From NCBI GenBank assembly GCA_015065875.1, contig SVPK01000002.1, positions 1 through 50,886 of the forward strand: a DNA stretch of 50,886 bases. Direction: 5' to 3'. This document shows positions 1 through 8,500 of the stretch, in pieces; the stretch's first letter is position 1; every line of letters begins with the position of its first letter. This DNA comes from Oscillospiraceae bacterium. Lineage in GTDB: Bacteria > Bacillota > Clostridia > Oscillospirales > Acutalibacteraceae. The translations under genes were made by a program, and so were the position numbers. A model generated the notes under the pieces. That model ran no database searches, was not told where the DNA came from, and saw only the letters and a list, made by a program, of their open reading frames with translations.

Positions 1-157
1 CCATAACGATTGCTCAGTTATTATTTATTACGCGGAAAGAGGAGAATTAACCTGGAATATAGCGAAACGATTTAATGCTTCTCCCGAGGATATTATGTCG
101 GTTAATTCTGTAAGCAGTGTAATTCCCGAAAATATGCCTTTGGTTATATCCTGCTAA
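1..157 (+). CDS. C-terminal end of a LysM-domain protein (partial)
   Basis: Only the last 51 codons lie in the window, read in frame from base 2 to the TAA at 155-157. There is no start here, so the ORF track leaves it out. The tail looks like one LysM repeat: a strand, then GELTWNIAKRF (compare the GDTLWxIA core of the family), a short helix, SPEDIMSVN, and a closing strand ending PLVISC. LysM modules bind peptidoglycan or related glycans. In Clostridia, proteins ending this way are often DUF3794-LysM spore or envelope proteins, but the deciding N-terminal part is outside the window. A strong terminator follows within 5 bases of the stop. Confidence 0.7.
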   Translation, partial: HNDCSVIIYYAERGELTWNIAKRFNASPEDIMSVNSVSSVIPENMPLVISC

Positions 158-161
158 ATTA

Positions 162-190
162 AAACCCCCGAAAATTTCGGGGGTTTTTGT
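162..190 (+). terminator. Intrinsic terminator after the LysM gene
   Basis: ACCCCCGAAA and TTTCGGGGGT form a GC-rich stem with almost no loop, followed by a run of T. It starts 5 bases after the stop of the LysM gene and separates it from the DUF2156 gene. Confidence 0.85.
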
Positions 191-246
191 TGATATTATT
201 CGGCCGCCGTGATAAAATAGATAAAAAATATTCAAGAAGTGAAAAC

Positions 247-1131
247 ATGGATTTTTTTAAACCTAAAATTGAAGATTATGAAAGACTTAAATCAATCATT
301 CAAACTGATGAATTAACCTGCGAAAATCTTTTCCTTAATGCTCTCATTTGGCAGGACATATATCATCATGAATTTGCCTTTTTCGATGATAAAACGGTTG
401 TTATTCGCCTGTTTGAGGGTGAGGGATATATCTATCTCTTGCCGCTTGGCGAATCATTTTTTCCGGCTTTGGAGGCCGAAATTAAAATGCTCGGTGAATA
501 TGACCGCCTATCCGCTTCGGATGGCCGAAGATTGGATAAATTATTAGGTCATTTGGGTAAAAATATCGAATTAATTCCCGCACCTGAAAATTTTGATTAC
601 ATCTATAACACCGAGGAATTAGCAACTCTTACAGGTAAAAAGTTTCATCAAAAGCGTAACCATATCTCCGCATTTAGCCGAAAGTATAATTGGCGCTATG
701 AATCAATTGGAGAGGGTAACGTTAATGATTTTTATCTTGTCGCCGAGAAATGGGCAAGCGAGCGTTATGAGTCTGCACCCGATCCGGATATCGAATGTGA
801 GTTAAGGGCCATAAAAGAAATTTTGCCGCATTTTAAAGAACTCGATATTTTAGGCGGAATTATTTATGTTGATGATAATCCTATAGCCTTTTCCTTTGGC
901 GCCCCAATAAACGATAGGGTTTTTGATGTTACAACCGAAAAAGCCTTATCAGATTTTCAGGGCGCATATGCTGTTATTAATAATTCATTTGTAAAGGCCG
1001 AACTCTTTGGGGTTTATGAACTTATAAACAGGGAAGACGACCTGGGCCTTGAAGGTCTTAAGCGTGCAAAAAAATCGTATAATCCTGTTTTGATACTAAA
1101 TAAATATTTGGTAGAAATAAAAAAGCCGTAA
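247..1131 (+). CDS. DUF2156 (LPG-synthetase C-terminal-like) protein
   Basis: This 294-residue protein matches the DUF2156 family, whose GNAT-like fold is shared with the C-terminal domain of lysylphosphatidylglycerol synthase MprF. The conserved FHQKRNHISAF segment lies near residue 135, and the C-terminal half holds the acyltransferase-like core (GGIIYVDDNPIAFSFG, then INREDDLGLEGL). No membrane helix is visible, so it is probably cytosolic. The track opens at 187, but the ATG at 247 has AAGAAGTG just upstream and begins where the homology begins, so I use that. Family members are thought to pass aminoacyl groups or similar to an acceptor; the substrate here is unknown. Confidence 0.8.
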   Translation: MDFFKPKIEDYERLKSIIQTDELTCENLFLNALIWQDIYHHEFAFFDDKTVVIRLFEGEGYIYLLPLGESFFPALEAEIKMLGEYDRLSASDGRRLDKLLGHLGKNIELIPAPENFDYIYNTEELATLTGKKFHQKRNHISAFSRKYNWRYESIGEGNVNDFYLVAEKWASERYESAPDPDIECELRAIKEILPHFKELDILGGIIYVDDNPIAFSFGAPINDRVFDVTTEKALSDFQGAYAVINNSFVKAELFGVYELINREDDLGLEGLKRAKKSYNPVLILNKYLVEIKKP

Positions 1132-1155
1132 TCGATTTGATTACGGCTTTTAATT
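1122..1155. terminator. Bidirectional terminator between convergent genes
   Basis: AAAGCCGTAATC (1122-1133) pairs perfectly with GATTACGGCTTT (1139-1150) around a 5-base loop, with T runs on both sides. It overlaps the stop of the DUF2156 gene and abuts the stop of the convergent DivIVA-like gene, so it serves both. Confidence 0.85.
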
Positions 1156-1705
1156 ATTCTGCATTATTAATTTTATTAAACATTGCGGTAAACTCTTCAA
1201 GCTGGCGGGTAGAATCCTCGTTGCGCTCAATTAACTCTTGTTTGGTATCGGTAAGTGAAGCGGCAAGAGCATCAACTTCAGAAATAAAGTTATCAGCGGT
1301 TCTGCGAACACTTTCCTTGATATCGGCCAAAGCGGAATGAGCATTTTCGATGCTATCAATATTTTTAAATATCTCTTCATTAGCCTGGCGAGAGGATTCA
1401 ACAGAGTTATTGATTATGTTTTTAGCGCTATTTTGCGAAACAAGATAAAGCTTTCCGATACTTAAACTTAACTGCTCAATCTCGTCACAACGGCTCTTAA
1501 AACTATCAAGCTCGGCCATAAGAGCTTCTTTTTCGGCCAAAAGCGCTGCCATTTGAAGCTCGGCGGCCTCAAGTTTTTTCTCGGTTTGCTCGATTTGAGC
1601 ATTAAGCTCACCCTCGCGCTTTGAGAATTTGGCCTGTGCGCTCTGTATGTAATTTACAACATCATCACAATTAAAGCCTAAAAAGCTTTTGCGAAATCCT
1701 GCCAT
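1154..1705 (-). CDS. DivIVA-like coiled-coil protein
   Basis: This is a 183-residue protein. Its N-terminus (AGFRKSFLGFNCDDVVNYI) resembles the DivIVA/GpsB membrane-binding segment, where an F-x-G-F-x-x-x-x-V-x-x-Y pattern is usual. From about residue 25 to the end it is almost all predicted heptad coiled coil, with a mid-protein segment rich in S, N and A. DivIVA relatives mark negatively curved membrane at poles and septa; a role in division or sporulation is inferred. I use the ATG at 1705 rather than the GTG at 1714, because the GAGGTG ribosome site overlaps that GTG and sits 8 bases before the ATG. A consensus promoter lies just upstream. It is shorter than B. subtilis DivIVA and not an obvious orthologue. 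Confidence 0.65.
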   Translation of the reverse strand: MAGFRKSFLGFNCDDVVNYIQSAQAKFSKREGELNAQIEQTEKKLEAAELQMAALLAEKEALMAELDSFKSRCDEIEQLSLSIGKLYLVSQNSAKNIINNSVESSRQANEEIFKNIDSIENAHSALADIKESVRRTADNFISEVDALAASLTDTKQELIERNEDSTRQLEEFTAMFNKINNAE

Positions 1706-1736
1706 AAAATTCACCTCATAATTTCATCTCTCGGGA

Positions 1737-1765
1737 ATTATATCACTATTTCGCGCTTTTTACAA
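1737..1765 (-). promoter_or_regulatory. SigA-type promoter for the DivIVA-like gene
   Basis: On the minus strand TTGTAA and TATAAT are separated by 17 bases. The -10 lies about 30 bases upstream of the chosen start at 1705. It is arranged back-to-back with the nusB promoter. Confidence 0.7.
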
Positions 1766-1816
1766 GTTTTTTGTATAAATATTTATGCATTGGACGAAAA
1801 ATATCGGCTTTTTTTA

Positions 1817-1845
1817 TTGAAAAATTGTCCTATATAGTATATTAT
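1817..1845 (+). promoter_or_regulatory. SigA-type promoter for the nusB operon
   Basis: TTGAAA and TATTAT are separated by 17 bases, about 30 bases upstream of the nusB ATG. No other promoter of this quality is seen before tyrS ends, so it probably drives the whole ten-gene operon. Confidence 0.65.
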
Positions 1846-1876
1846 ATAATTGCATAATTATGAAAGTTGGTGTTCT

Positions 1877-2275
1877 ATGAACCGCAAAACCGCAAGAGAA
1901 AATGCATTTATATTAATTTTTGAACGTTGCTTCCGTGAGGACTCGGTTGAAGCCATTATCGAGGATGCTATAGAAGCGCGTGAATTTGAATATGATGATT
2001 ATGTTGAATTGGTTTTTAAGGGAGTTTGCGAAAAATCTCTTGAAATCGATGAAGTAATAATCGCCAACCTTAAGGGATGGAACATTAATCGTCTTTCTAA
2101 GGTTGCACTTTCGCTTTTAAGATTAGCAATTTATGAAATGCTTTATGTCGATTCTATTCCTGTTAAGGTTTCAATCAATGAGGCAGTTGAGATTGCTAAA
2201 AAATATTCAACCCAAGAGGATGCTGCATATATCAACGGCGTTTTAGGTTCCGTTGCCGCAAATATTGAAAAGTAG
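1877..2275 (+). CDS. nusB: Transcription antitermination factor NusB
   Basis: This 132-residue all-helical protein spans the usual NusB length. It has the N-terminal RKTARENAFILIFE helix and the C-terminal SINEAVEIAKKYS..DAAYINGVLG signature. NusB binds boxA RNA with NusE (S10) and supports antitermination of rRNA operons. The track starts at 1850, but the ATG at 1877 has upstream GAAAG and matches family N-termini. It is the first gene of the nusB-xseA-xseB-ispA-dxs-tlyA-nadK-argR-recN-tyrS run. The folD gene, which lies between nusB and xseA in B. subtilis, is absent here. Confidence 0.93.
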   Translation: MNRKTARENAFILIFERCFREDSVEAIIEDAIEAREFEYDDYVELVFKGVCEKSLEIDEVIIANLKGWNINRLSKVALSLLRLAIYEMLYVDSIPVKVSINEAVEIAKKYSTQEDAAYINGVLGSVAANIEK

Positions 2276-2284
2276 GTTTTTATT

Positions 2285-3487
2285 ATGCGTGTAGCCGTTA
2301 TATCGGTAAAACAGCTTAATAGTTATGTAAAATCGCTTTTAGAATGTGATGAGCATCTTTGCTCTTTCTATCTGAAGGGCGAAATTTCAAATTTTAAGGA
2401 CCATTATCAAAGCGGTCACCTTTATTTTTCCCTCAAGGATTCCGATGCAGTAATAAGAGCGGTTATGTTTCGCTCCAGTGCCGCATATTTAAAATTCAAA
2501 CCGCAGGATGGTATGTCGGTAATTTGCCGTGGTAGAGTTTCGCTATATGAGCGCGATGGTTCTTACCAATTTTATGCTGAAGAAATGATTCCCGATGGTG
2601 TTGGCGATTTAACCGTTGCCTTTAACCAAATTAAGGAAAAGTTAGAGGCTAAGGGATATTTCGACCCCGAAATAAAGAAGCCCATTCCCGAATTTCCAAA
2701 ACGCATTGCTGTTATAACCTCTGATACAGGCGCCGCCGTTCAGGATATCCTCAATATTACCTCTCGTCGCTATCCGCTCTGTGAGATTATTATGTGTCCC
2801 GTTAGGGTTCAAGGCGATAGCGCGGTATTTGAACTTATTGATGCCATAAAGCGCGTTGATAAATTATTCCTTGTTGATACTATCATTATCGGCAGAGGTG
2901 GCGGCTCAATCGAGGATCTATGGGCCTTTAACAGTGAGGAGTTAGCCGAAGCGATACACGAATGTAAAACTCCGGTTATTTCTGCAGTTGGCCATGAAAC
3001 CGATTTTACCATCTGTGATTTTGTTTCTGATCTACGCGCTCCAACCCCGTCGGCAGCGGCCGAGCTTGCGGTTCCCGATATAGGGGAGCTGCGCTCTTAT
3101 ATTAAGAACCTTACCGACCGTATTGCTCTGCGCGAATCGGAAATGCTAAAAAATACCCGGCTGAAAATTGAAAGTCTTTTTAATATCAGAATTAAGAATC
3201 ATATCGAAAGTCTGATAAATCAACAGGATATGCGAATCGATAAACTGCTTGACTCGCTTATGAATAATATTAACTTAAGGCTCCAAAAGGCCGACCATTC
3301 TTTTAGAAAAAGTGTGGCACAGCTTGATGCCTTAAGTCCGCTTAATGTGTTAGCGCGAGGATACTGTATTCCTGAAAAGGATAGCGCTCCCGCAAGCCTT
3401 GAAAAATTGAATGTTGGCGATAGAATTGATTTGATATTTACAAACGGTAAAGCCGAATGTTCTGTTGATAAAATAATTAAGGAGTAA
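2285..3487 (+). CDS. xseA: Exodeoxyribonuclease VII large subunit
   Basis: This 400-residue protein has the family's layout. An N-terminal OB-fold (residues 1-100, with KGEISNFKDHYQSGHLYFSLKD) binds single-stranded DNA, the catalytic domain carries GRGGGSIEDLWAFN at about 203-216, and a long helical C-terminal region binds the small subunits. Exonuclease VII degrades single-stranded DNA from either end to oligonucleotides in repair and recombination. It starts 9 bases after nusB and ends 4 bases before xseB, so the subunits are co-translated. Confidence 0.95.
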   Translation: MRVAVISVKQLNSYVKSLLECDEHLCSFYLKGEISNFKDHYQSGHLYFSLKDSDAVIRAVMFRSSAAYLKFKPQDGMSVICRGRVSLYERDGSYQFYAEEMIPDGVGDLTVAFNQIKEKLEAKGYFDPEIKKPIPEFPKRIAVITSDTGAAVQDILNITSRRYPLCEIIMCPVRVQGDSAVFELIDAIKRVDKLFLVDTIIIGRGGGSIEDLWAFNSEELAEAIHECKTPVISAVGHETDFTICDFVSDLRAPTPSAAAELAVPDIGELRSYIKNLTDRIALRESEMLKNTRLKIESLFNIRIKNHIESLINQQDMRIDKLLDSLMNNINLRLQKADHSFRKSVAQLDALSPLNVLARGYCIPEKDSAPASLEKLNVGDRIDLIFTNGKAECSVDKIIKE

Positions 3488-3491
3488 AACG

Positions 3492-3689
3492 ATGACCGAA
3501 AAGACCTTTGAAGAAAATATTAAGCGACTTGAAGAAATCGTTAGGATTTTAGAGGAAGGAAAATGCTCTCTCGATGAATCCTTAAAGCTTTTTGAAGAGG
3601 GAATAGAGCTTTCTAAAAAATGCAATATAACCCTCGATGATGCAAAACAAAAGATAACACTTCTTTCTGAACTCGAAAGCGGGGAATAA
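3492..3689 (+). CDS. xseB: Exodeoxyribonuclease VII small subunit
   Basis: This 65-residue helical protein begins TFEENIKRLEEIVRILEEG and continues LDESLKLFEEGIELSKKC, the standard XseB pattern. It forms the helical bundle that coats the C-terminal stalk of XseA. It begins 4 bases after xseA and ends 1 base before ispA. Confidence 0.93.
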   Translation: MTEKTFEENIKRLEEIVRILEEGKCSLDESLKLFEEGIELSKKCNITLDDAKQKITLLSELESGE

Positions 3690-3690
3690 T

Positions 3691-4575
3691 ATGACTGCAA
3701 AGCAGATATTAGAAAGCGGCAAAGCTTTAACCGAGCAAAAAATTATTGATGTTTTAAATATGCCTGCGTGCAGATATGATTCGGTAATCAATGCTATGAA
3801 ATATAGCGCTCTCGCGGGTGGAAAGAGACTTCGCCCCTCGCTATTACTCGAATTTTATCGACTCTGTGGCGGAGAGTATATTGATGATGCTTTGTGTTTT
3901 GCTGCCGCTCTCGAATTTATACACACCTATTCGCTAATACACGATGACCTGCCCTGTATGGATGATGATGATATGCGTCGCGGTCGCCCCTCATGCCATA
4001 TAAAATTTGGCGAGGATACCGCCCTTTTGGCCGGAGATGCTTTGCTTACTTTGGCATTTAGAGTAGCCTCATCGACCCAAAATACAAAACCTGAACTGAC
4101 TTTAAAGGCAATTAATTTATTGGCTGAACGTAGCGGAGTTCATGGTATGATTGGCGGTCAGGTTATTGACCTGGCAATAGAGAATAGCGGCGCCGACCTT
4201 GATACTGTTTTTGATATGTATTCAAAGAAAACGGGTGCGCTTATCCGCGTGGCCGCCGAGATTGGTTGTATTCTTGCAGGTGCTGATGATAAAAAAATTG
4301 CTGCAGCTATAGATTATGCAAATAATATTGGTCTTGCTTTTCAAATAACCGATGATATTCTTGATTTAACCTCAACCGCCGAGGAACTTGGCAAACCCAT
4401 AGGAAGCGATCAGAAGAATAATAAATCTACTGCCGTTTCAATTCTTGGAATTGAGAGTGCTGCCGAATATGTTGAGAGGTTATCTTCCAATGCCGCCGAA
4501 AGCTTATCTGTTTTCGGTCCGCAGGCCGATGGCTTACTCGAATTATCTAAAATACTTATTAACCGAAAAAATTAG
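3691..4575 (+). CDS. ispA: Farnesyl/geranyl diphosphate synthase
   Basis: This 294-residue trans-prenyltransferase has the first Asp-rich motif DDLPCMDDDD at residues 85-94, the GGKRLRP isopentenyl-diphosphate site at 43-49, and the second motif DDILD at about 225. It condenses isopentenyl diphosphate with allylic diphosphates to make C15 (or C20) chains for quinones and undecaprenyl phosphate. Two small residues precede the first motif only loosely, so chain length cannot be set with confidence. Placement directly before dxs is standard in Bacillota. Confidence 0.9.
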   Translation: MTAKQILESGKALTEQKIIDVLNMPACRYDSVINAMKYSALAGGKRLRPSLLLEFYRLCGGEYIDDALCFAAALEFIHTYSLIHDDLPCMDDDDMRRGRPSCHIKFGEDTALLAGDALLTLAFRVASSTQNTKPELTLKAINLLAERSGVHGMIGGQVIDLAIENSGADLDTVFDMYSKKTGALIRVAAEIGCILAGADDKKIAAAIDYANNIGLAFQITDDILDLTSTAEELGKPIGSDQKNNKSTAVSILGIESAAEYVERLSSNAAESLSVFGPQADGLLELSKILINRKN

Positions 4576-4586
4576 GAAGTGCAATT

Positions 4587-6419
4587 TTGGAGTATAAAAT
4601 TTTAAGTGGAATTAAATCTCCCGTAGATTTAAAAAAACTTAATAGCGATCAGATTGAGCCCTTATGCGAAGAGATACGTGATTGCCTTATTAACGCTGTT
4701 TCAAAAAACGGCGGTCATTTGGCGTCTAATTTGGGCTCGGTCGAGTTAACGGTTGCACTCCATAGAGTTTTCAATTCTCCGCAGGATGCAATAATTTTTG
4801 ACGTTGGACATCAATGCTATACGCATAAGCTTTTAACCGGACGATACGATAGGATTGATACTATAAGAACCGAGGGCGGCATTTCAGGTTTTATGCGCCC
4901 TGGCGAGAGTGAGCATGACCCCGTTGTAACAGGTCATTCCAGCAGTTCAATTTCTGCCGCCTACGGCATTTATAAAGCAAAGGCGCTTTCAGGAGAGAAG
5001 GGAACAGCCATTGCCGTTGTTGGCGATGGTGCGCTAACCGGCGGAATGGTTTATGAAGCACTGAATAACGCAGGCGAAAAGAAGGGCAATTTTATTGTTG
5101 TTATTAATGATAATAAAATGTCGATTTCCAAGAATGTTGGTTCGCTTGCGCGTTATCTTTCGGCCATTCGTTCGCGTCCTAAATATCATAGATTTAAAGG
5201 CCGAGTTGAAAAGTTTCTTTTAAAGATTCCCTTTATCGGAAAATATATTTCTCGCGGAGTTTTCAAATCTAAAACCATAATTAAAAACGCAATTTATCAT
5301 ACAAATATTTTTGAAGGACTCGGCTTTAACTATTTGGGACCCGTTGATGGCCATAACGAAAAGGTTCTTGAAAATATCTTTACTATTGCAAAAAATCAAA
5401 CCCGTCCCGTTATTGTTCATGTAATGACCAAAAAAGGTAAAGGCTATAAATTTGCCGAGGAATGTCCCTATGATTATCACGGTGTTAAACCGTTTGACGT
5501 TAATAGCGGTGCGAATTCGGGCGGCGGAAACGATTTTTCCTCTGCTTTTGGTGAGTCTCTTTGCGCTTTGGCAGAAAAGGATTCCCGCATTTGTGCTATT
5601 ACCGCCGCAATGACGCAAGGAACAGGACTTGCGGATTTTTCTCATAAATATAAGAACCGATTTTTTGATGTTGGCATTGCCGAGCAACACGCAGTTACCT
5701 TTGCCGCGGGGCTTGCAAAGGGCGGAATGCGACCGGTTTTTGCCGTTTATTCCTCATTCCTTCAACGCGGATTTGACCAGGTTATCCATGATGCTGCCAT
5801 TAACAATGTTCCCATAACATTATGTGTTGACCGTGCAGGATTTGTTGGTGAGGATGGCGAAACCCATCAAGGCTTATTTGATACCGCCTTCCTTTCGCAA
5901 ATTCCAAACGTTAAAATTTATGCCCCCTCAAATTTTGAGGAACTCGATATAATGCTCAAGCTCGCAATCTACGATAATTGTGTTTCGGTAGTTCGTTATC
6001 CCCGCGGTGGCGAGTTTTTAAACTGTAAGGATATTAAGTATTCAAACGAGCCGTTTTCGGTTTACGGCAGCGGTAAAACCGCTATTATCTCATATGGCAG
6101 AATTGTTGGTAATGCGCTTGAGGCCGCTCAAAAGCTCGATAATGCCGCCGTTATAAAACTGAATGTTTTAACCGAGATTGGAAAACCGCTTATTGACGAA
6201 CTCAAAAAATATGATTCTGTCTTCTTCTTTGAGGAAGGTATTAAGCATGGCGGAATTGGTGAGCATATTGGCAGCCTGCTTGCGGAATCAAATATCGATT
6301 GTAGCTATAAACATATAGCGGTTGATTCGCAGTTTGTTGAAGCCGCAAGCGTTGATTCCCAAATAAAAAAATTCGGTCTTGATACCGATTCGATTATTAA
6401 AACTGTTAAAGGTGAATGA
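4587..6419 (+). CDS. dxs: 1-deoxy-D-xylulose-5-phosphate synthase
   Basis: This 610-residue thiamine-diphosphate enzyme joins pyruvate and glyceraldehyde 3-phosphate in the first step of the MEP isoprenoid pathway. The cofactor motif appears as GDGALTGGMVYEALN followed by VINDNKMSIS at about residues 145-175. The transketolase pyrimidine domain shows DVGIAEQHAVTFAAGLA, followed by CVDRAGFVGEDGETHQG. It uses a TTG start at 4587, with AGGAAG 7 bases upstream. It couples to tlyA, whose start lies one base after the dxs stop. Confidence 0.95.
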   Translation: MEYKILSGIKSPVDLKKLNSDQIEPLCEEIRDCLINAVSKNGGHLASNLGSVELTVALHRVFNSPQDAIIFDVGHQCYTHKLLTGRYDRIDTIRTEGGISGFMRPGESEHDPVVTGHSSSSISAAYGIYKAKALSGEKGTAIAVVGDGALTGGMVYEALNNAGEKKGNFIVVINDNKMSISKNVGSLARYLSAIRSRPKYHRFKGRVEKFLLKIPFIGKYISRGVFKSKTIIKNAIYHTNIFEGLGFNYLGPVDGHNEKVLENIFTIAKNQTRPVIVHVMTKKGKGYKFAEECPYDYHGVKPFDVNSGANSGGGNDFSSAFGESLCALAEKDSRICAITAAMTQGTGLADFSHKYKNRFFDVGIAEQHAVTFAAGLAKGGMRPVFAVYSSFLQRGFDQVIHDAAINNVPITLCVDRAGFVGEDGETHQGLFDTAFLSQIPNVKIYAPSNFEELDIMLKLAIYDNCVSVVRYPRGGEFLNCKDIKYSNEPFSVYGSGKTAIISYGRIVGNALEAAQKLDNAAVIKLNVLTEIGKPLIDELKKYDSVFFFEEGIKHGGIGEHIGSLLAESNIDCSYKHIAVDSQFVEAASVDSQIKKFGLDTDSIIKTVKGE

Positions 6420-6420
6420 T

Positions 6421-7224
6421 TTGTCAGAAAAGATGAGATTGGATGCCGCTGTTTTTGAGCGTGGTCTTGCCGAGAGCAGAGAAAAGGCAAAAGCATATAT
6501 TATGGCCGGCGTTGTTTTTGTTAATAACGAGAAGGCTGATAAGGCGGGTATGCCCATAAAACCCGATGATAATATCGAGGTTCGAGCTAATCCGCTTAAA
6601 TATGTTAGTCGCGGCGGCCTAAAGCTTGAAAAAGCCATGCAGGTATTTCCCATTGAACTTACAGATGCCGTTTGTGCAGATATTGGCGCTTCAACCGGAG
6701 GATTTACCGATTGTATGCTTCAAAACGGCGCAAAGAAGGTTTATGCAATAGATGTTGGCTATGGTCAACTCGCCTGGAAGCTTCGAACTGATGAGCGCGT
6801 TATTAATTTAGAGCGAACCAACTTTAGATATGTTGATAAAACCCAGGTGCCTGATGAACTCGATTTCGCATCGGTCGATGTTTCATTCATATCTCTAAAG
6901 CACATTTTACCTACCATGAAGACCCTTCTTAAGGACGGCGCAACCGCCGTTTGTCTTATTAAACCTCAATTTGAAGCAGGTAAGGATAAAGTCGGTAAAA
7001 AGGGTGTTGTTCGCGATAGCGTAGTTCATATTGAGGTTATCGAAAATGTAAAGGGTTATATTTTATCAAACGGTTTTTCATTACTTGATTTGGATTTTTC
7101 TCCAATAAAGGGACCTGAAGGTAACATTGAGTATCTAGCCTATATCCGTTCTGATGCCGAGGCTTCAGATTATTGTTCGGTATCGGTTGAGGAATTAGTA
7201 TTAAGGTCTCATAATTCATTATAA
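6421..7224 (+). CDS. tlyA: TlyA-family rRNA methyltransferase (S4 plus FtsJ-like)
   Basis: This protein has about 267 residues. An S4 RNA-binding domain fills the first 60 (RLDAAVFERGLAESREKAKAYIMAGVV), followed by a Rossmann methyltransferase domain with the SAM motif ADIGASTGGFTDCML and the IKPQFEAGK motif. TlyA enzymes 2'-O-methylate rRNA cytidines, and some are annotated as hemolysins. The track opens at 6379, inside dxs. I choose the TTG at 6421 because AAAGGTG lies 7 bases before it and the protein then starts at the S4 domain; the ATG at 6433 is possible. The position in the operon matches B. subtilis yqxC. Confidence 0.88.
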   Translation: MSEKMRLDAAVFERGLAESREKAKAYIMAGVVFVNNEKADKAGMPIKPDDNIEVRANPLKYVSRGGLKLEKAMQVFPIELTDAVCADIGASTGGFTDCMLQNGAKKVYAIDVGYGQLAWKLRTDERVINLERTNFRYVDKTQVPDELDFASVDVSFISLKHILPTMKTLLKDGATAVCLIKPQFEAGKDKVGKKGVVRDSVVHIEVIENVKGYILSNGFSLLDLDFSPIKGPEGNIEYLAYIRSDAEASDYCSVSVEELVLRSHNSL

Positions 7225-7237
7225 AGGGGTTTTGTTT

Positions 7238-8023
7238 TTGAAGGCAATAATTATCCCAAACTATGAAAAAAACGGAACTGAATATATTTTAGGCTCCGTT
7301 AAAACTATTCTAACAAATAATAAAATTGGGTTTTCTGTTTTTGATGGTAAAACAAGTATCAAGGATTTTGATATTATTATAACCATCGGAGGAGACGGAA
7401 CAATTATTCATGCCGCAAAGGCCGGAGCAACCGAAAATATTCCGATTTTGGGTATTAATGCGGGCCGCATCGGCTATCTTGCCGATATTTCTCATGATGA
7501 GCTCGAGCTTTTATCGGCATTAAAAGATAATACATATTCTATCGAGGAGCGTATGCTTTTAGAGGTAACTTTGGGTGAAAACAAGTATTATTGTCTTAAC
7601 GAGGCAGTTATAACCAAGGGTTCGCTTTCGCGCATGATTGATATTAAGGTATCGGTTGACGGATGCCCCGTATCATACCGTGCCGATGGTCTAATTGCTG
7701 CAACGCCTACCGGCTCAACCGCCTATTCAATGTCAGCGGGAGGCCCGATTGTTGACCCCGCGCTCGACCTCTTTATTTTAACACCCATATGCTCTAACTC
7801 TCTGTTTGACCGTCCGCTCCTGCTTAATAAGGATTCGGTTATAAGTATTTCAACGCTTTGCCCGCCTAATGCCGAGGTTTATCTTACTATTGATGGCGAG
7901 CAATCGATAAAGCTTTCGCCGGACGATACTTTAAAAATAAAGCGCGCTAATCATACTGCAAAACTCATACGAATTAAAAACAGTTCCTTCTATGAGACTC
8001 TATCGGAAAAAATGCGAGGTTAA
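7238..8023 (+). CDS. nadK: NAD kinase
   Basis: This protein has about 261 residues. It shows the family's GGDGT motif (IIITIGGDGTIIHA), the NAG motif in GINAGRIGYLAD, and the nucleotide site ATPTGSTAYSMSAGGPIV. It phosphorylates NAD to NADP in the cytosol. Of two close TTG codons, the one at 7238 lies 8 bases after AAAGGGG, while the track start at 7232 is only 2 bases away, so 7238 is preferred. The insertion of nadK between tlyA and argR is common in Clostridia and absent in B. subtilis. Confidence 0.92.
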   Translation: MKAIIIPNYEKNGTEYILGSVKTILTNNKIGFSVFDGKTSIKDFDIIITIGGDGTIIHAAKAGATENIPILGINAGRIGYLADISHDELELLSALKDNTYSIEERMLLEVTLGENKYYCLNEAVITKGSLSRMIDIKVSVDGCPVSYRADGLIAATPTGSTAYSMSAGGPIVDPALDLFILTPICSNSLFDRPLLLNKDSVISISTLCPPNAEVYLTIDGEQSIKLSPDDTLKIKRANHTAKLIRIKNSSFYETLSEKMRG

Positions 8024-8027
8024 TATT

Positions 8028-8483
8028 ATGAAAAATAAACGTCAAGATACCCTGCTTAAAATGATACGCGAGAATGTTATCTCTACGCAGGAAGACCTTA
8101 TGAACTCATTGCTCTCCCTGGGTTATAAGGTAACTCAATCAACAATTTCGCGCGACATTAAAGAGCTTCGCATTGTTAAAGCGCTTGATAGCGAGGGTAA
8201 TTACAGATATACCTGTGCTTTTGATAACGGAGCAACCGAAAACGATAATTTAGGTAAATATGCCGATATATTTTCGAGCTCTGTAATTTCAATTAATCAT
8301 TCAATGAATGATATCGTTATTAAATGCTATCCCGGTATGGCATCGGGCGCTTGTGTTGCCGTTGATTCATTATATGGCAATATGATTTTAGGCTCACTTG
8401 CAGGCGACGATACAATTTTTATCATAACCAACGGCGAAGAAGCCGCAACCGAACTTGCAAAAGAATTAAATAAAATGCTTTAA
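8028..8483 (+). CDS. argR: Arginine repressor ArgR/AhrC
   Basis: This 151-residue protein has an N-terminal winged helix (STQEDLMNSLLSLGYKVTQSTISRDIKELRIVK) and a C-terminal hexamerisation and arginine-binding domain with GDDTIFIIT. It represses arginine biosynthesis and activates catabolism when bound to arginine. The ATG at 8028 follows GAGG by 8 bases and is 4 bases after nadK, so the track's start at 7992 inside nadK is not used. No arginine genes are in the window. Confidence 0.93.
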   Translation: MKNKRQDTLLKMIRENVISTQEDLMNSLLSLGYKVTQSTISRDIKELRIVKALDSEGNYRYTCAFDNGATENDNLGKYADIFSSSVISINHSMNDIVIKCYPGMASGACVAVDSLYGNMILGSLAGDDTIFIITNGEEAATELAKELNKML

Positions 8484-8500
8484 TTTACAGAAGGTGAATT

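Noticed and set aside
5220-5690. 156-codon minus-strand ORF inside dxs
   Set aside because: It is antisense to a clear Dxs coding region, has no ribosome site and no recognisable domain; it is a shadow of codon bias. The same holds for other antisense track lines such as 25475-25957, 27426-27842, 28425-29054 and 36368-36766.
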